Part shown: piece by piece, positions 16,845 through 27,295 of the stretch
Position numbering within the stretch: position 1 is the first letter of the stretch
Layout: each line of letters begins with the position of its first letter
Source of the DNA: Bacteroides sp.
Lineage (GTDB): Bacteria; Bacteroidota; Bacteroidia; Bacteroidales; Bacteroidaceae
NCBI GenBank assembly: GCA_030151635.1
Contig: JASLDF010000129.1
Coordinates: forward strand, 4,756-68,755
Length of the DNA stretch: 64,000 nt
Direction: 5' to 3'
Program-made: the position numbers and the translations under genes
Notes under the pieces: model-generated
What the model saw: only the letters and a program-made list of their open reading frames with translations
Told to the model about the DNA's origin: nothing
The model's database searches: none

Positions 16845-19342
16845 TAATCTAAATAATAAACACGTTTCACTCGTTCAGAAACACTCGTAAGAACCTCGTA
16901 TGGGATTGTCCCCAATACATCCGACAAGACAGAAACTGGCAAATCATCACCAAAAATAATAACTTCATCTCCCTCTTTACAATCAATACCTGTCAAATCA
17001 ATCATACTTACATCCATACAGATGTTACCAATATATGAAGCTTTCTCTCCGTTTACTAAACAATAGGCATTACGATTACCTAACTTACGGTTTAATCCAT
17101 CGGCATAACCAATAGGTATTGCTCCAATACGAGAAGGTTGTTCTATTTTACCTCTTCGACTATACCCTACTGTTTCTCCCACGTTAAGCTCCTTTATTTG
17201 TAAAATTGTAGTTTTTAACGTACTTACATTTTTCATAGGGTGGGCACCCGTAGGATCAATACCATACAATCCTAAGCCCAAGCGAACCATATCAAAATGA
17301 GCATCTGGAAAACGAGTTATAGCTGCCGAATTGCAAATATGTCGTGTTATTTTATGTACAAAAGAACCCTGTAATTCATCAGAAGCCAATTTAAATTGAG
17401 CCAATTGATGTGCTGTAAAATCATCAAATTCAACAGAGTCACTTCCTGCAAAATGAGAAAATATAGATTTAGGAATCAATGCATTTTGCTTTTTCAAAAC
17501 AGTAATTAATTGATCCATCTCATCGGGCATAAAACCTAAACGGTGCATTCCAGTATCTATCTTTATATGAATTGGGAAATTAGTTACTCCCTCTTTTTCT
17601 GCTTCATGAATTAATTTTTTCAATAAGCTGAAACTATAAACTTCCGGCTCTAAATTATTCTCAAACATCAATTTAAAAGCAGATAACTCTGGGTTCATAA
17701 TAATTATTGAATTACTAATTCCATCTTTACGCAGAGCTACTCCCTCATCGGCAACGGCTACACCTAAATAATCGACTTTATAATCTTGTAGAGTCTTAGC
17801 AATCTCACTCGCGCCAGCACCATAGGCAGATGCCTTAATCATACACATGATTTTAGTTTCCGGCTTAAGTTGATCTCGATAATAATTTAAATTCTCAACG
17901 AGAACATTTAGATTTACTTCTAGTATCGTTTCATGACGTTTTAGCTCTAATGCCTCAAGAATACGCTCGAAGGTAAAGTTACGTGCCCCTTTGAGCAAAA
18001 CACTTTCATTTGCAAATGAAATTTCTCCCGTTTTAATAGCGTGAAGTAAATCATCTGTAGTTTCAAAGAAATCTTTTTCAATATTAAATCGTTGACTCTC
18101 TTGACTAATCCACTTTCCAACACCTACAACACGTTGAATCTGTTTATTAAATAAAAGTTGAGAAACCTTTCTATATAGCGTCGTAGCATTCTGTCCTGTG
18201 CCAATTAAATCTGAAATAATCAAAGTCCGTTTCAGTCCTTTCTGCAGAGATCGTCTATAATGAAAATCGAGTGCAATATCTAAAGAAGAAAGGTCTGAAC
18301 TATAGCTATCATTAATAATCAACGAATTGTTTCTACCTTCTTTAACCTCTAGCCTCATCGCTACCGGCTCTAAAAGAGACATTCTAGTGCGAATTTCTTC
18401 ACTAGACAACATCAAATAAATACATACGGCCAAACAATTGATGGAATTTTCAATTGACGCATCATCAATAAAAGGAATGACATAATAATTATCCAATCCT
18501 AAATATCTATACTTAACAGTAGTTTGATCTTCATCTTTAATAATTGCACTTATGAACAACGGACGCTCCATATCATATCGACTCCATGCAATCTCTCTAG
18601 AACTTAAAACCGATTGTGACATGCAAGTAGATATTAACATATCATCGGCATCATAAATGATAACATCGCAGTTTTTAAAGAGCTTTAGCTTTTCCATACA
18701 CTTCTCTTGCATTGAAAAGAAGTTTTCTTGATGAGCACCACCAATGTTAGTCAAAACTCCAATAGTTGGTTTTAATACATGTTCAAGTGCCCTCATCTCA
18801 TCAGGTTGTGAAATTCCTGCTTCAAAAATAGCCACATTAGCATCATCGGTCATTTGCCAAACCGAAAGAGGTACGCCAATTTGAGAGTTATAGCTTCTCG
18901 GGCTTCGAATTACTTTTTTTGAAGGAGATAAAATTTGATGTAACCACTCTTTGACAACAGTTTTTCCATTACTGCCCGTAATTCCTACTACTGGATAATG
19001 AAATTGAGCACGGTGTTTCCTTGCAAGAGATTGCAAGGCTTTTAGTGTATCTGATACCACCAGAAAATTAGCATCTGCGAAGGGAACTACTCCACCATAA
19101 CTATACGGTTTCATAATGCAGTTTTCGTAATTAGAAATAACAAAATTACGTACACCCCGATCATAAAGAGTCGAGATGTACTTCGCACCACTATTTCTTG
19201 ATGTATCTAAGGCGAAGAAGAGGGTATCTTCGGGAAAGCTCAAAGATCTACTATCGGTTAACAACCAGTTTATTTTTGCAGGTCTATTTCCAATCTGCTT
19301 AGCTTTTATAATTTCTTTAACTTGTTCAATTGTATAAGACAT
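16844..19342 (-). CDS. Bifunctional MurF D-Ala-D-Ala-adding ligase / alanine racemase fusion
   Basis: 832 residues. The N-terminal about 455 residues are MurF (UDP-MurNAc-tripeptide:D-Ala-D-Ala ligase), with P-loop GITGSNGKTVVKEW and LLKGARNFTFERI. The C-terminal about 370 residues are alanine racemase, with the PLP lysine in MIKASAYGAG (Lys503), substrate loop HIKIDTGMHRLGF and catalytic Tyr region VGYSRRG. The fusion is characteristic of Bacteroidetes and links D-Ala production to its use in cytoplasmic peptidoglycan-precursor synthesis. Its start overlaps the GSCFA gene by 37 bp, indicating an operon. Confidence 0.96.
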   Translation of the reverse strand: MSYTIEQVKEIIKAKQIGNRPAKINWLLTDSRSLSFPEDTLFFALDTSRNSGAKYISTLYDRGVRNFVISNYENCIMKPYSYGGVVPFADANFLVVSDTLKALQSLARKHRAQFHYPVVGITGSNGKTVVKEWLHQILSPSKKVIRSPRSYNSQIGVPLSVWQMTDDANVAIFEAGISQPDEMRALEHVLKPTIGVLTNIGGAHQENFFSMQEKCMEKLKLFKNCDVIIYDADDMLISTCMSQSVLSSREIAWSRYDMERPLFISAIIKDEDQTTVKYRYLGLDNYYVIPFIDDASIENSINCLAVCIYLMLSSEEIRTRMSLLEPVAMRLEVKEGRNNSLIINDSYSSDLSSLDIALDFHYRRSLQKGLKRTLIISDLIGTGQNATTLYRKVSQLLFNKQIQRVVGVGKWISQESQRFNIEKDFFETTDDLLHAIKTGEISFANESVLLKGARNFTFERILEALELKRHETILEVNLNVLVENLNYYRDQLKPETKIMCMIKASAYGAGASEIAKTLQDYKVDYLGVAVADEGVALRKDGISNSIIIMNPELSAFKLMFENNLEPEVYSFSLLKKLIHEAEKEGVTNFPIHIKIDTGMHRLGFMPDEMDQLITVLKKQNALIPKSIFSHFAGSDSVEFDDFTAHQLAQFKLASDELQGSFVHKITRHICNSAAITRFPDAHFDMVRLGLGLYGIDPTGAHPMKNVSTLKTTILQIKELNVGETVGYSRRGKIEQPSRIGAIPIGYADGLNRKLGNRNAYCLVNGEKASYIGNICMDVSMIDLTGIDCKEGDEVIIFGDDLPVSVLSDVLGTIPYEVLTSVSERVKRVYYLD

Positions 19343-20310
19343 TGTTCAATCTCCTTTCTAAAGTCTAATGTCGGATTTTTTTTAGATATACGGTTCATTT
19401 TTAGCACTAATTGTTCCAGAAAAGAAGCGTACTCTTTTGTATTAGGATTCAAAGGTTTATGTTCTAAACCCTTTTTTATTTTATCGCATTCTTCAATAAC
19501 AGCTATTGTTTGCTCAGTAAAGAAAACAGCTTGTAGCTTTTCCCATATATACGCAATTGCAAGAGAGGATGGGTGCACCATGTCATCGGCATAAAAGCGA
19601 TAGTCACGCAATTCATCCAACATGATCTCGTATGCAGGGAAATATACTACTTGATTGGGAAACCTTTTTTGAAGCTCTGAAATTGCTAATAACAAAGTTG
19701 CTTTACTTCGTTGATTTTCGATTAAACCATCACGTACATGTCGAATTGGACTAACTGTAAAAACAACCTTAAGTGTTGAATTAAGTGCACCAACAGATTC
19801 TAAAATAGGGATATAAAGTGATACAATATCAGAAACACTAAGTTGCACTCGATCAAAACTTTTATTCGGTACCTTGTGACAATTTGAAACAATTCGATTG
19901 TCCGATTTTAAATGATAAACTCCAGCCGTTCCAAAAGTTATAAACAGAGTGTCTAATTCTTTAAATTGCTGATATGCAAGCGATACACTTGAATTTATAG
20001 CTTGAAGAGTTTCAGCTTTTGAAATAAAAGAAAAGGAACCATGGTGCATCCAACTATTCCACAACTCTAAATGCTGAAACAAGTCTGCTTCAGTATATTG
20101 CTTGTTAGCCATTATTTCTTGTAATGCCAGTGCAATAGAGGCTGGATTGTATAGCACCCCAAAAGGATTAACCAAACAATTAAATTTGGCATCGACAAGC
20201 TTCCTCCCTATGTTTTCTGAAAAACAAGAACCTAAACTCATCATTCTATTCTGATGAGTTAATTTAGGAAAGTCTTTGGATTTTAAGTGGACGGATGTCG
20301 TAAAATTCAT
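19306..20310 (-). CDS. GSCFA domain protein
   Basis: 334 residues, no signal peptide. It opens with the family-defining block LGSCFSENIGRKL near residue 26, where Gly-Ser-Cys-Phe names the family; further conserved stretches are FGTAGVYHL and VVFTVSPIRHVRDG, then an FYADDMVHPSSLA block. The arrangement (GS near the N-terminus, a late DxxH in DDMVHPS) resembles SGNH/GDSL-type hydrolases. Linkage to murF-alr hints at an envelope function, but none is established. ATG at 20310. Confidence 0.9.
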   Translation of the reverse strand: MNFTTSVHLKSKDFPKLTHQNRMMSLGSCFSENIGRKLVDAKFNCLVNPFGVLYNPASIALALQEIMANKQYTEADLFQHLELWNSWMHHGSFSFISKAETLQAINSSVSLAYQQFKELDTLFITFGTAGVYHLKSDNRIVSNCHKVPNKSFDRVQLSVSDIVSLYIPILESVGALNSTLKVVFTVSPIRHVRDGLIENQRSKATLLLAISELQKRFPNQVVYFPAYEIMLDELRDYRFYADDMVHPSSLAIAYIWEKLQAVFFTEQTIAVIEECDKIKKGLEHKPLNPNTKEYASFLEQLVLKMNRISKKNPTLDFRKEIEQCLIQLNKLKKL

Positions 20311-20331
20311 TTTATGCTGTTTTAATCACTA

Positions 20332-20339
20332 CAAATTTA
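20332..20339 (-). promoter_or_regulatory. -7 box of the GSCFA-murF/alr operon
   Basis: The minus strand reads TAAATTTG (TAnnTTTG), 21 bases before the GSCFA ATG. The rest of 20340-20576 is AT-rich divergent promoter DNA before dxs, with no gene seen. Confidence 0.5.
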
Positions 20340-20576
20340 GCTTGATTTTAGGTTTGCCGGTCGAAAAATGTTTAATATTTGATTTAATAAAGATATGAAT
20401 TTGTTAAATTTTTAATTTAAGCTACCTAGCACCCAATACAATTATCTTTATTCATATATTATAATTATTTTTGGAAAACATAAGCGATTATTAAAAGATA
20501 GCCCTAACTTTTGATTAAAATGTTATAATCAGCTATCTTTATTCGAATTTGCACATTAATACTTTTTGAAATTTAA

Positions 20577-22478
20577 ATGGGAAATACGTCAAAATATAGT
20601 TTGCTAGACACAATATCATCTCCGGAAGATTTACGTAAGCTAGACATGGACCAACTGATTGAATTATGTTCTGAATTAAGACAAGATCTTATTGATGAAC
20701 TTTCTTGCAATCCTGGTCATTTTGCCGCGAGTCTTGGAGTAGTAGAGTTGACTGTAGCCCTGCATTATATTTACAATACACCTTATGACAAATTGGTTTG
20801 GGACGTAGGTCACCAAGCATATGTACATAAGATATTAACCGGAAGAAAAGACCTGTTCTTTACCAACCGTAAATTTGGAGGAATCCGCCCATTCCCTTCG
20901 CCAGAAGAGAGTGAGTATGATACCTTCTCATGTGGTCATGCCTCAAATTCAATTTCTGCCGCATTAGGAATGGCTGTTGCAGCCGACCAAAAAGGAGAAG
21001 ACGATCGACATATTATTTCTATAATTGGAGATGGTTCAATGAGTGGAGGATTGGCTTTTGAAGGTCTAAACAATGCTTCTTCAATGCCTAACAACCTATT
21101 AATCATACTGAATGACAATGACATGTCTATTGATAAGAGTGTAGGTGGAATGAAGCAGTACTTGGTTAATTTAACAACATCAACACCATATAACCAATTG
21201 AGATATCAAGCAGCTAAGATGCTGCACAAAATGAATATCCTAAACGATGAACGAAAAAAAGCACTTATTCGATTGGGGAATAGCCTGAAATCACTGGCTA
21301 TGCAACAACAAAATATGTTTGAAGGCTTAAATATTCGCTATTTTGGACCTGTTGATGGACATGATATTAAAAACCTATCTCGTGTGCTACGAGATATAAA
21401 AGATATGAAAGGCCCAAAATTGTTGCACCTTCACACTGTGAAAGGTAAAGGATTTGAACCTGCTGAGAAACAAGCTACTATTTGGCACGCTCCTGGTCGC
21501 TTTGATCCCCTTACGGGAACTATTATTAAAGATACCGAAAAGGATCTTCCACCTAAATTCCAAACAGTCTTTGGAAATACGTTAGTAGAATTAGCTGAGG
21601 CAAATAAAAACATTGTTGGGGTTACTCCAGCCATGCCATCAGGTTGCTCCATGAACATCATGATGGAAAAAATTCCAGAACGTGCTTTTGATGTTGGAAT
21701 TGCTGAAGGTCATGCTGTTACGTTTTCGGGAGGAATGGCGAAAGAAGGATTACAACCTTTCTGCAACATTTATTCTTCGTTTATGCAACGTGCATATGAT
21801 AATTTAATTCATGATGTGGCAATCCTTAAACTTCCAGTTGTCCTTTGTCTAGATAGAGCAGGACTGGTTGGCGAGGATGGACCAACACATCATGGTGTAT
21901 TTGATTTAGCCTATCTTAGACCAATTCCGAATCTAACTATTTCTTCTCCCATGGATGAACATGAGTTGAGAAGATTAATGTACACAGCACAATTACCTGA
22001 TAAAGGTGCTTTTGTTATTAGATACCCTCGTGGACGAGGTGTTTGCGTAGATTGGGAATGTCCTTTCGAAGAAATACCTGTAGGAAAAGGCAGAACTATT
22101 CTTGAAGGTAATGACCTAGCAGTAATTACCATCGGACCTATCGGTAATGTAGCAAAAGAAGCCATCGAGGAACTTCAAGAAACGAACTCCAAAACGGTTG
22201 CTTTATACGATTTGAGATTCTTAAAACCAATCGATGAAGAAATGCTACACAGTATTGGAGATAAGTTCAAACATGTTATCACAATTGAAGATGGGGTAAT
22301 TCAAGGTGGAATGGGAACAGCTGTACTTGAATTTATGTCTGACCATAACTACAATCCTCAAATTCACAGACTGGGTATCCCTGATGAATTTATAGAACAT
22401 GGCTCTGTAAAAGAACTACATAAAGTTTGTGGTCTAGATAAAGAAAGCATACGTAAAGAGATTGAAAAACTCTTATAA
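20577..22478 (+). CDS. dxs: 1-deoxy-D-xylulose-5-phosphate synthase
   Basis: 633 residues, full length. TPP-dependent condensation of pyruvate and glyceraldehyde-3-phosphate, the first step of the MEP isoprenoid pathway. Visible are the TPP motif [16 protein letters not shown] with [17 protein letters not shown], and the transketolase-type central domain ([32 protein letters not shown]). It is followed at 31 bp by trkA on the same strand and is probably co-transcribed. Confidence 0.98.
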   Translation: MGNTSKYSLLDTISSPEDLRKLDMDQLIELCSELRQDLIDELSCNPGHFAASLGVVELTVALHYIYNTPYDKLVWDVGHQAYVHKILTGRKDLFFTNRKFGGIRPFPSPEESEYDTFSCGHASNSISAALGMAVAADQKGEDDRHIISIIGDGSMSGGLAFEGLNNASSMPNNLLIILNDNDMSIDKSVGGMKQYLVNLTTSTPYNQLRYQAAKMLHKMNILNDERKKALIRLGNSLKSLAMQQQNMFEGLNIRYFGPVDGHDIKNLSRVLRDIKDMKGPKLLHLHTVKGKGFEPAEKQATIWHAPGRFDPLTGTIIKDTEKDLPPKFQTVFGNTLVELAEANKNIVGVTPAMPSGCSMNIMMEKIPERAFDVGIAEGHAVTFSGGMAKEGLQPFCNIYSSFMQRAYDNLIHDVAILKLPVVLCLDRAGLVGEDGPTHHGVFDLAYLRPIPNLTISSPMDEHELRRLMYTAQLPDKGAFVIRYPRGRGVCVDWECPFEEIPVGKGRTILEGNDLAVITIGPIGNVAKEAIEELQETNSKTVALYDLRFLKPIDEEMLHSIGDKFKHVITIEDGVIQGGMGTAVLEFMSDHNYNPQIHRLGIPDEFIEHGSVKELHKVCGLDKESIRKEIEKLL

Positions 22479-22509
22479 TTCACGAGTATAAATAAGAATT
22501 GTACAAACA

Positions 22510-23850
22510 ATGAAAATTATTATCGCTGGAGCTGGTGCAGTTGGAACTCACCTTGCAAAATTACTCTCTAATGAAAAAGAAGATATTATCCTCTTAGATG
22601 AAGATGAGGAGAGATTAAGCATAATGAATTCTAACTTTGACCTTATGACAGTTGTGGGTTCTCCCACTTCTATTCGTGGTCTAACTGAAGCTGGCGTGAA
22701 AAATGCCGACTTATTCATTGCAGTTACTCCAGATGAGAGTCGTAATATGACGGCTTGTATGCTAGCCACTAATCTTGGTGCAATTAAAACGGTTGCCCGA
22801 ATTGATAACTACGAATATTTACTTCCTAAAAACAAAGAATTCTTTAAAAACCTAGGTGTAGATTCTTTAATTTATCCTGAAATGCTAGCTGCAAAAGAGA
22901 TTGTATCTTCTATGCGTATGAGTTGGGTAAGACAATGGTGGGAATTTTGTGGAGGTGCCATCGTTCTTATCGGCGTTCGTATTGAAGATGAAGCCGAATT
23001 GATGGACATTTCACTTAGCGAACTGAGTGGAAAAGATACTCCATTCCATATTGTAGCTATAAAAAGGGAACAAGAAACGATTATTCCAAGTGGAAAAGAC
23101 ATTATTCGTCATGGTGATATCGTCTATTTCACGACAACTAAAAAATACATTCCCTACATCCGTAAAATTACGGGTAAAGATGAATTTCCGGATATTCAAA
23201 ATGTAATTATCATGGGTGGAAGCCGTATTGCTGCACGTACTGCGCAATATGCTCCCGATTACATGAACATCAAAATCATTGAATCGGATATTGAAAGATG
23301 CAATAAGCTATCCGAGTCTCTAGACAATAAAATAATGATTTTAAATGGCGATGGTCGAGATATCGATTTATTGGTTGAAGAAGGGATTCGCAATACCGAG
23401 GCCTTTGTGGCCATTACTGGTAACTCTGAAACAAATATTTTAGCTTGTCTTGCAGCAAGAAGATTAGGTGTATCAAAAACTATCGCTGAGGTTGAAAACA
23501 TTGATTACATCAATATGGCCGAGAGTTTGGGTATTGGTGCTGTCATCAATAAAAAACTGATCTCTGCAAGCCATATTTACCGAATGATGCTAGAGGCTGA
23601 CGTATCTAATGTGAAGAGTTTAACTTTTGCAAATGCTGATGTAGCCGAGTTCATTGTTAAACCAAATGCCAAGATTACACGTAAAACAATTCGCCATCAA
23701 GGCTTACCAAAAGGATTTGCATTAGGCGGATTAATTAGGGAAGGAAAAGGTGTCTTGATTAATGGAGATACTCAAGTCATAGCAGGGGATCACGTTGTTG
23801 TATTCTGTCACAATACAATGATTAAGAAAATAGAAAAATTCTTCAGCTAA
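22510..23850 (+). CDS. trkA: Trk potassium-uptake regulatory NAD-binding subunit TrkA
   Basis: 446 residues with two tandem RCK_N/RCK_C units: a Rossmann start KIIIAGAGAVGTHLAKLL at residue 2 and a second nucleotide-binding fold around residue 230 (VIIMGGSRIAARTA). It binds NAD(H)/ATP on the cytoplasmic face and gates the TrkH channel encoded 1 bp downstream. Gene order dxs-trkA-trkH recurs in Bacteroidales. Confidence 0.97.
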   Translation: MKIIIAGAGAVGTHLAKLLSNEKEDIILLDEDEERLSIMNSNFDLMTVVGSPTSIRGLTEAGVKNADLFIAVTPDESRNMTACMLATNLGAIKTVARIDNYEYLLPKNKEFFKNLGVDSLIYPEMLAAKEIVSSMRMSWVRQWWEFCGGAIVLIGVRIEDEAELMDISLSELSGKDTPFHIVAIKREQETIIPSGKDIIRHGDIVYFTTTKKYIPYIRKITGKDEFPDIQNVIIMGGSRIAARTAQYAPDYMNIKIIESDIERCNKLSESLDNKIMILNGDGRDIDLLVEEGIRNTEAFVAITGNSETNILACLAARRLGVSKTIAEVENIDYINMAESLGIGAVINKKLISASHIYRMMLEADVSNVKSLTFANADVAEFIVKPNAKITRKTIRHQGLPKGFALGGLIREGKGVLINGDTQVIAGDHVVVFCHNTMIKKIEKFFS

Positions 23851-23851
23851 A

Positions 23852-25300
23852 ATGGTTAATATAAAAATGATTTTACGCATTATGGGGGTCTTGCTTATTA
23901 TAGAATCCCTAATGCTACTATTGTGTATTGGCATCTCTTTCTTCTATCAAGAGGATGATTTAAATGCCTTTGCTATAACTGCTGGATTAACAGGATTCAT
24001 TGGATTCCTAGCCATTGCATTTAGCAAAGGGGCAAAAAAACAACTTAGCCGTAGAGAAGGGTATCTAATTGTGAGCTTATCATGGATTATTGTATCCATT
24101 TTTGGTATGCTACCCTACTACCTCAGTGGGTATATACCCACAGTTACAGATGCTTTTTTTGAGGCAATTTCGGGAGTTAGCAGTACAGGAAGTACTATTC
24201 TAGACAACATTGAGGAATTTCCTCATGGCCTACTATTTTGGAGAAGTATGACACAGTGGATAGGTGGATTGGGGATTATCTTCTTTACCATAGCAGTATT
24301 ACCCTTATTGGGCGTTAGTGGAATTCAATTATTTGCCGCAGAAGCATCGGGAATTACTGTTGATAAAGTACACCCTAGAATTGGAGTAACTGCAAAATGG
24401 ATATGGTCCATTTATATTGGCATTACTCTTATTCAAATTATTCTTCTATGCTTTGGTGACATGAACCTATTCGATAGTGTCTGTCACTCTTTAACAACTA
24501 CTGGAACAGGTGGTTTTTCTACTAAACAAGATAGCATTGGCTTTTACCAATCGGCCTATATCGAATATGTCATAGCCTTTTTTATGATTCTATCAGGAGT
24601 CAATTTTACTCTATTACTGCTTGCTGTGACAGGACGATTTAGAAAAGTACTTCAAAATTCAGAACTTAAATATTACCTAGCTTCAATTATAACATTAACA
24701 GTAATAATTAGCATAGGTCTATATTACTCTACCAATAATGGTATGGAAGAATCATTCCGCAAAGCGATATTCCAGGTCGGTTCGCTACACACTTCAACTG
24801 GTTTTATTACGGATGATTACATGCAATGGAAACCCGTTCTTTGGGGTATCCTTTTTATCCCGATGTTTGTTGGAGCATGTGCAGGAAGTACATCTGGAGG
24901 TTTTAAATCTATTCGGATCGTGATTATTGCAAAAATTACAATGAACGAATTAAAACGTATCATTCATCCTAATCTTGTTTTAAGACCAAAAGTAAATAAT
25001 CAAATTGTGCAAAACTCAATACAAAGTACGGTATTAGCCTTTAGCTTCATCTATTTACTCACTATCGTACTTAGTACATTGTTTCTACTTGCTTTTGATT
25101 TAAACTTCTTAGACTCGTTAGGAATCGTCATCTCAAGCATCAGTAATATGGGACCTGGATTTGGAAGCTTTGGACCTGAGTTTTCATGGAGCGCACTCCC
25201 CGTAGCTGGCAAGTGGCTATCTTCATTCCTCATGCTTATTGGCAGATTAGAACTATTTACAATTTTACTTCTATTTACTCCAGGTTTTTGGAAAGGATAA
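23852..25300 (+). CDS. trkH: Trk potassium-uptake channel subunit TrkH
   Basis: 482 residues with about ten to twelve membrane segments. Selectivity-filter-type glycine loops typical of the Trk/Ktr/HKT superfamily are visible: SGVSSTGSTI, TTTGTGGFST, GSLHTSTGF and ISNMGPGFG. A GACAGSTSGGFKSIR segment matches the TrkH cytoplasmic loop. Starts 1 bp after trkA stops, so they are coupled. A bidirectional terminator follows. Confidence 0.97.
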   Translation: MVNIKMILRIMGVLLIIESLMLLLCIGISFFYQEDDLNAFAITAGLTGFIGFLAIAFSKGAKKQLSRREGYLIVSLSWIIVSIFGMLPYYLSGYIPTVTDAFFEAISGVSSTGSTILDNIEEFPHGLLFWRSMTQWIGGLGIIFFTIAVLPLLGVSGIQLFAAEASGITVDKVHPRIGVTAKWIWSIYIGITLIQIILLCFGDMNLFDSVCHSLTTTGTGGFSTKQDSIGFYQSAYIEYVIAFFMILSGVNFTLLLLAVTGRFRKVLQNSELKYYLASIITLTVIISIGLYYSTNNGMEESFRKAIFQVGSLHTSTGFITDDYMQWKPVLWGILFIPMFVGACAGSTSGGFKSIRIVIIAKITMNELKRIIHPNLVLRPKVNNQIVQNSIQSTVLAFSFIYLLTIVLSTLFLLAFDLNFLDSLGIVISSISNMGPGFGSFGPEFSWSALPVAGKWLSSFLMLIGRLELFTILLLFTPGFWKG

Positions 25301-25319
25301 ATAGAAATAGACATAAAAT

Positions 25320-25360
25320 AATAACGGGCAATTTCACAAATTGAAATCGCCCGTTATTAT
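25320..25360. terminator. Bidirectional terminator between trkH and the pqqD-like gene
   Basis: 17-bp arms (AATAACGGGCAATTTCA and TGAAATCGCCCGTTATT) with one mismatch and a CAAA loop; AT-rich tracts on both sides serve the two convergent genes. Confidence 0.85.
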
Positions 25361-25361
25361 T

Positions 25362-25709
25362 TTATCCTATCTTTATAAGATAGTCAATGAGTTTATCTTT
25401 TTCAAGCTGTCTTATAAAGCGTATAATTCGCTCCTCATAATCGGGAGTCTCTTTATCTGGGAAATCAGCTACAATTGATTGAACAGTCCTCACCCCATCA
25501 ATAAGTTTCAAGACTTCGGTCCCATAAGCGTCAAAGTTTACACTTATCTCCCGAGGCAATCTCTTCAGCATAAAATGCTCGTGAAACCACTTGTTTTTAA
25601 ATCTACGAATACCTAATCGAGCTTTATTATCTTCTTTAATATATAAAGAAATGTGGTCCCTTAGACAAGGAACCACATTTAGTATATTTATTTTATCAGA
25701 TGCCTTCAT
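25362..25709 (-). CDS. PqqD-like protein
   Basis: 115 residues from the ATG at 25709; a TTG six bases upstream is a less likely start. The winged-helix PqqD-type core is recognisable from SVNFDAYGTEVLKLIDGVRT to the charged C-terminal helix. PqqD domains deliver peptide substrates to radical-SAM enzymes, but no radical-SAM gene or precursor peptide is nearby, so this is an orphan. It begins 8 bases after the MFS transporter stop. The 5' coding part contains a strong inverted repeat (25649-25680). Family assignment is moderate and function unknown. Confidence 0.7.
   Translation of the reverse strand: MKASDKINILNVVPCLRDHISLYIKEDNKARLGIRRFKNKWFHEHFMLKRLPREISVNFDAYGTEVLKLIDGVRTVQSIVADFPDKETPDYEERIIRFIRQLEKDKLIDYLIKIG
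25649..25680. repeat. Inverted repeat within the pqqD-like coding region
   Basis: 14-base arms AAATGTGGTCCCTT and AAGGAACCACATTT match at 13 of 14 positions around a 4-base loop, 30-60 bases into the coding region. It could be a structure that tunes translation, or the terminator-like end of the MFS message, although the following T-run on the minus strand is weak. Confidence 0.5.
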
Positions 25710-25717
25710 AAACAAGA

Positions 25718-27136
25718 CTACTTAATATTTGGTGCTTCTAGACCATAATTATGTTTCTTGTCTTCAGCTTTAAGCCAGACTCCTAATATTCCTGCTAAAA
25801 CACCTAATGATGCAAAAACAAACATAGCGGTAGTGTAATTATAAACTCCATTATTTTCCAAAAGAACCTCAGCTGGGTTAGTAGTTTGTAGTACAATACC
25901 AATAATAATTGGGAAAATCCACAAACCAAAGTTTTGAATCCAGAAAACAATACTATATGCAGATCCTAAATATCTTTCTTCCACAAGATGAGGTATTGCA
26001 GGCCATAATGCTGCAGGGACCAATGAAAAAGATACACCTAAAAGAACAATAGCTGAGTAAGCTACATACAGACTCGTTTGATCACCTGGCTGAAAAGGAT
26101 AGATTGCAAATGTCATGTGGCATACAAATACCAACACAGAACCAAGAATTAACATTGAAGCCCCTTTACCTACTTTATCGAGGAAGAAGCCCAAAGGTGG
26201 GGTCAAAATCATTGCACCAATTGGGAACCATGAGAATAAGTCGGAAGCATCTTTAGTTTCCAATCCTAAATTATTCTCAAGCATATTTGTAGCAAATTTT
26301 TGGAAAGGGAAAATTGCAGAATAATACAAGACACAAAGTGAAGCTACAATCATATAAACCTTGTTCGTAAATAGTTTCTTAAGATCACTAAACTTAAAAG
26401 CCTCTTCTTCTTGAGCCTCAACATTGTTATGCAAATCTAATGCAGCATCTTGAGCGTCTAATTTCTTATCCATTATAGAGTATAGGATAAAGGTAATTAA
26501 ACCAATAATCAACAATAGACAACACATCGCAACAGGTCTAACAACATCTTCTGATCCCCATGTTGCAACAACTGGTGATAAGCGGAACACAGCGAATACA
26601 CCTAAACGAGCCAATCCCATTTCAATTCCCATTGCAAGAGCCATCTCTTTTCCAGAGAACCACTTCACAATTGCTTTAGAAACGGTAATACCAGCCATTT
26701 CAAGTCCACAACCAAATATAGCAAATCCTAAAGAAGCCAATTTGGCATCAGCTGGGAAAGAAGGAATGAAACTATTCAATGCATCATATAGAATTTGTCC
26801 CTCTGCAAAGCTAGGACTAATCGCATACCATTTAATTCCAGCACCTGCAAGCATTATTAACCCAGATACAATAGCAGTAAAACGAATACCCATTTTATCC
26901 AAGATAACCCCAGCAAACAGCAAGAAGAAAGCAAAGACATTTAGGAAATACTCAGAACTTACAAAAGTTCCATAAACTTCGGGAGTCCACCCTTTTTGTT
27001 GTTCTAATAAAGATTGCAGCGGCGACAACACATCTACAAACATGTAGCCAAAGAACATCATTATGGCAACTAATAGCAAGGCACCCCACCTTAATAAGAA
27101 AGAGTCCCTCATTGTTTTCTGAGAAATTTTATTCAT
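25718..27136 (-). CDS. Major facilitator superfamily transporter
   Basis: 472 residues, about 12 membrane segments, with an acidic cytoplasmic loop between the two six-helix halves (DKKLDAQDAALDLHNNVEAQ). The A-loop motif is recognisable as GVILDKMGIRFTAIVSG, and a second-half equivalent GFFLDKVGKG is present. The overall layout resembles oxalate/formate- or nitrate-type anion MFS porters of anaerobes; the substrate is not readable. It is followed by the PqqD-like gene. Confidence 0.85.
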   Translation of the reverse strand: MNKISQKTMRDSFLLRWGALLLVAIMMFFGYMFVDVLSPLQSLLEQQKGWTPEVYGTFVSSEYFLNVFAFFLLFAGVILDKMGIRFTAIVSGLIMLAGAGIKWYAISPSFAEGQILYDALNSFIPSFPADAKLASLGFAIFGCGLEMAGITVSKAIVKWFSGKEMALAMGIEMGLARLGVFAVFRLSPVVATWGSEDVVRPVAMCCLLLIIGLITFILYSIMDKKLDAQDAALDLHNNVEAQEEEAFKFSDLKKLFTNKVYMIVASLCVLYYSAIFPFQKFATNMLENNLGLETKDASDLFSWFPIGAMILTPPLGFFLDKVGKGASMLILGSVLVFVCHMTFAIYPFQPGDQTSLYVAYSAIVLLGVSFSLVPAALWPAIPHLVEERYLGSAYSIVFWIQNFGLWIFPIIIGIVLQTTNPAEVLLENNGVYNYTTAMFVFASLGVLAGILGVWLKAEDKKHNYGLEAPNIK

Positions 27137-27165
27137 TTTATATTCAATTTAATTCTATATAATAA

Positions 27166-27199
27166 TTATGGCTGCCTTAAATGAATAAAGCAGCCATAA
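27166..27199 (-). terminator. Stem-loop between secG and the MFS gene
   Basis: Perfect 10-bp arms TTATGGCTGC and GCAGCCATAA. On the minus strand the 3' side is TTATT rather than a solid T-run, so this is a probable but imperfect terminator for the secG operon. The remaining bases of 27137-27295 show no gene. Confidence 0.55.
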
Positions 27200-27295
27200 C
27201 TAATAATTTCTTATTTAGAAGTACATGTTAAACTTTGGATATATAACAAAATTGGTATTTGATGTTCCATTGTGTTTAGAGCTGTACTAACCCAT

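Noticed and set aside
21480..21500. TGGCACGCTCCTGGT as a sigma-54 promoter
   Set aside because: The downstream element lacks the GC of TTGC at the right distance, and it lies inside dxs coding sequence; other TGGCAC sites were also in coding regions.
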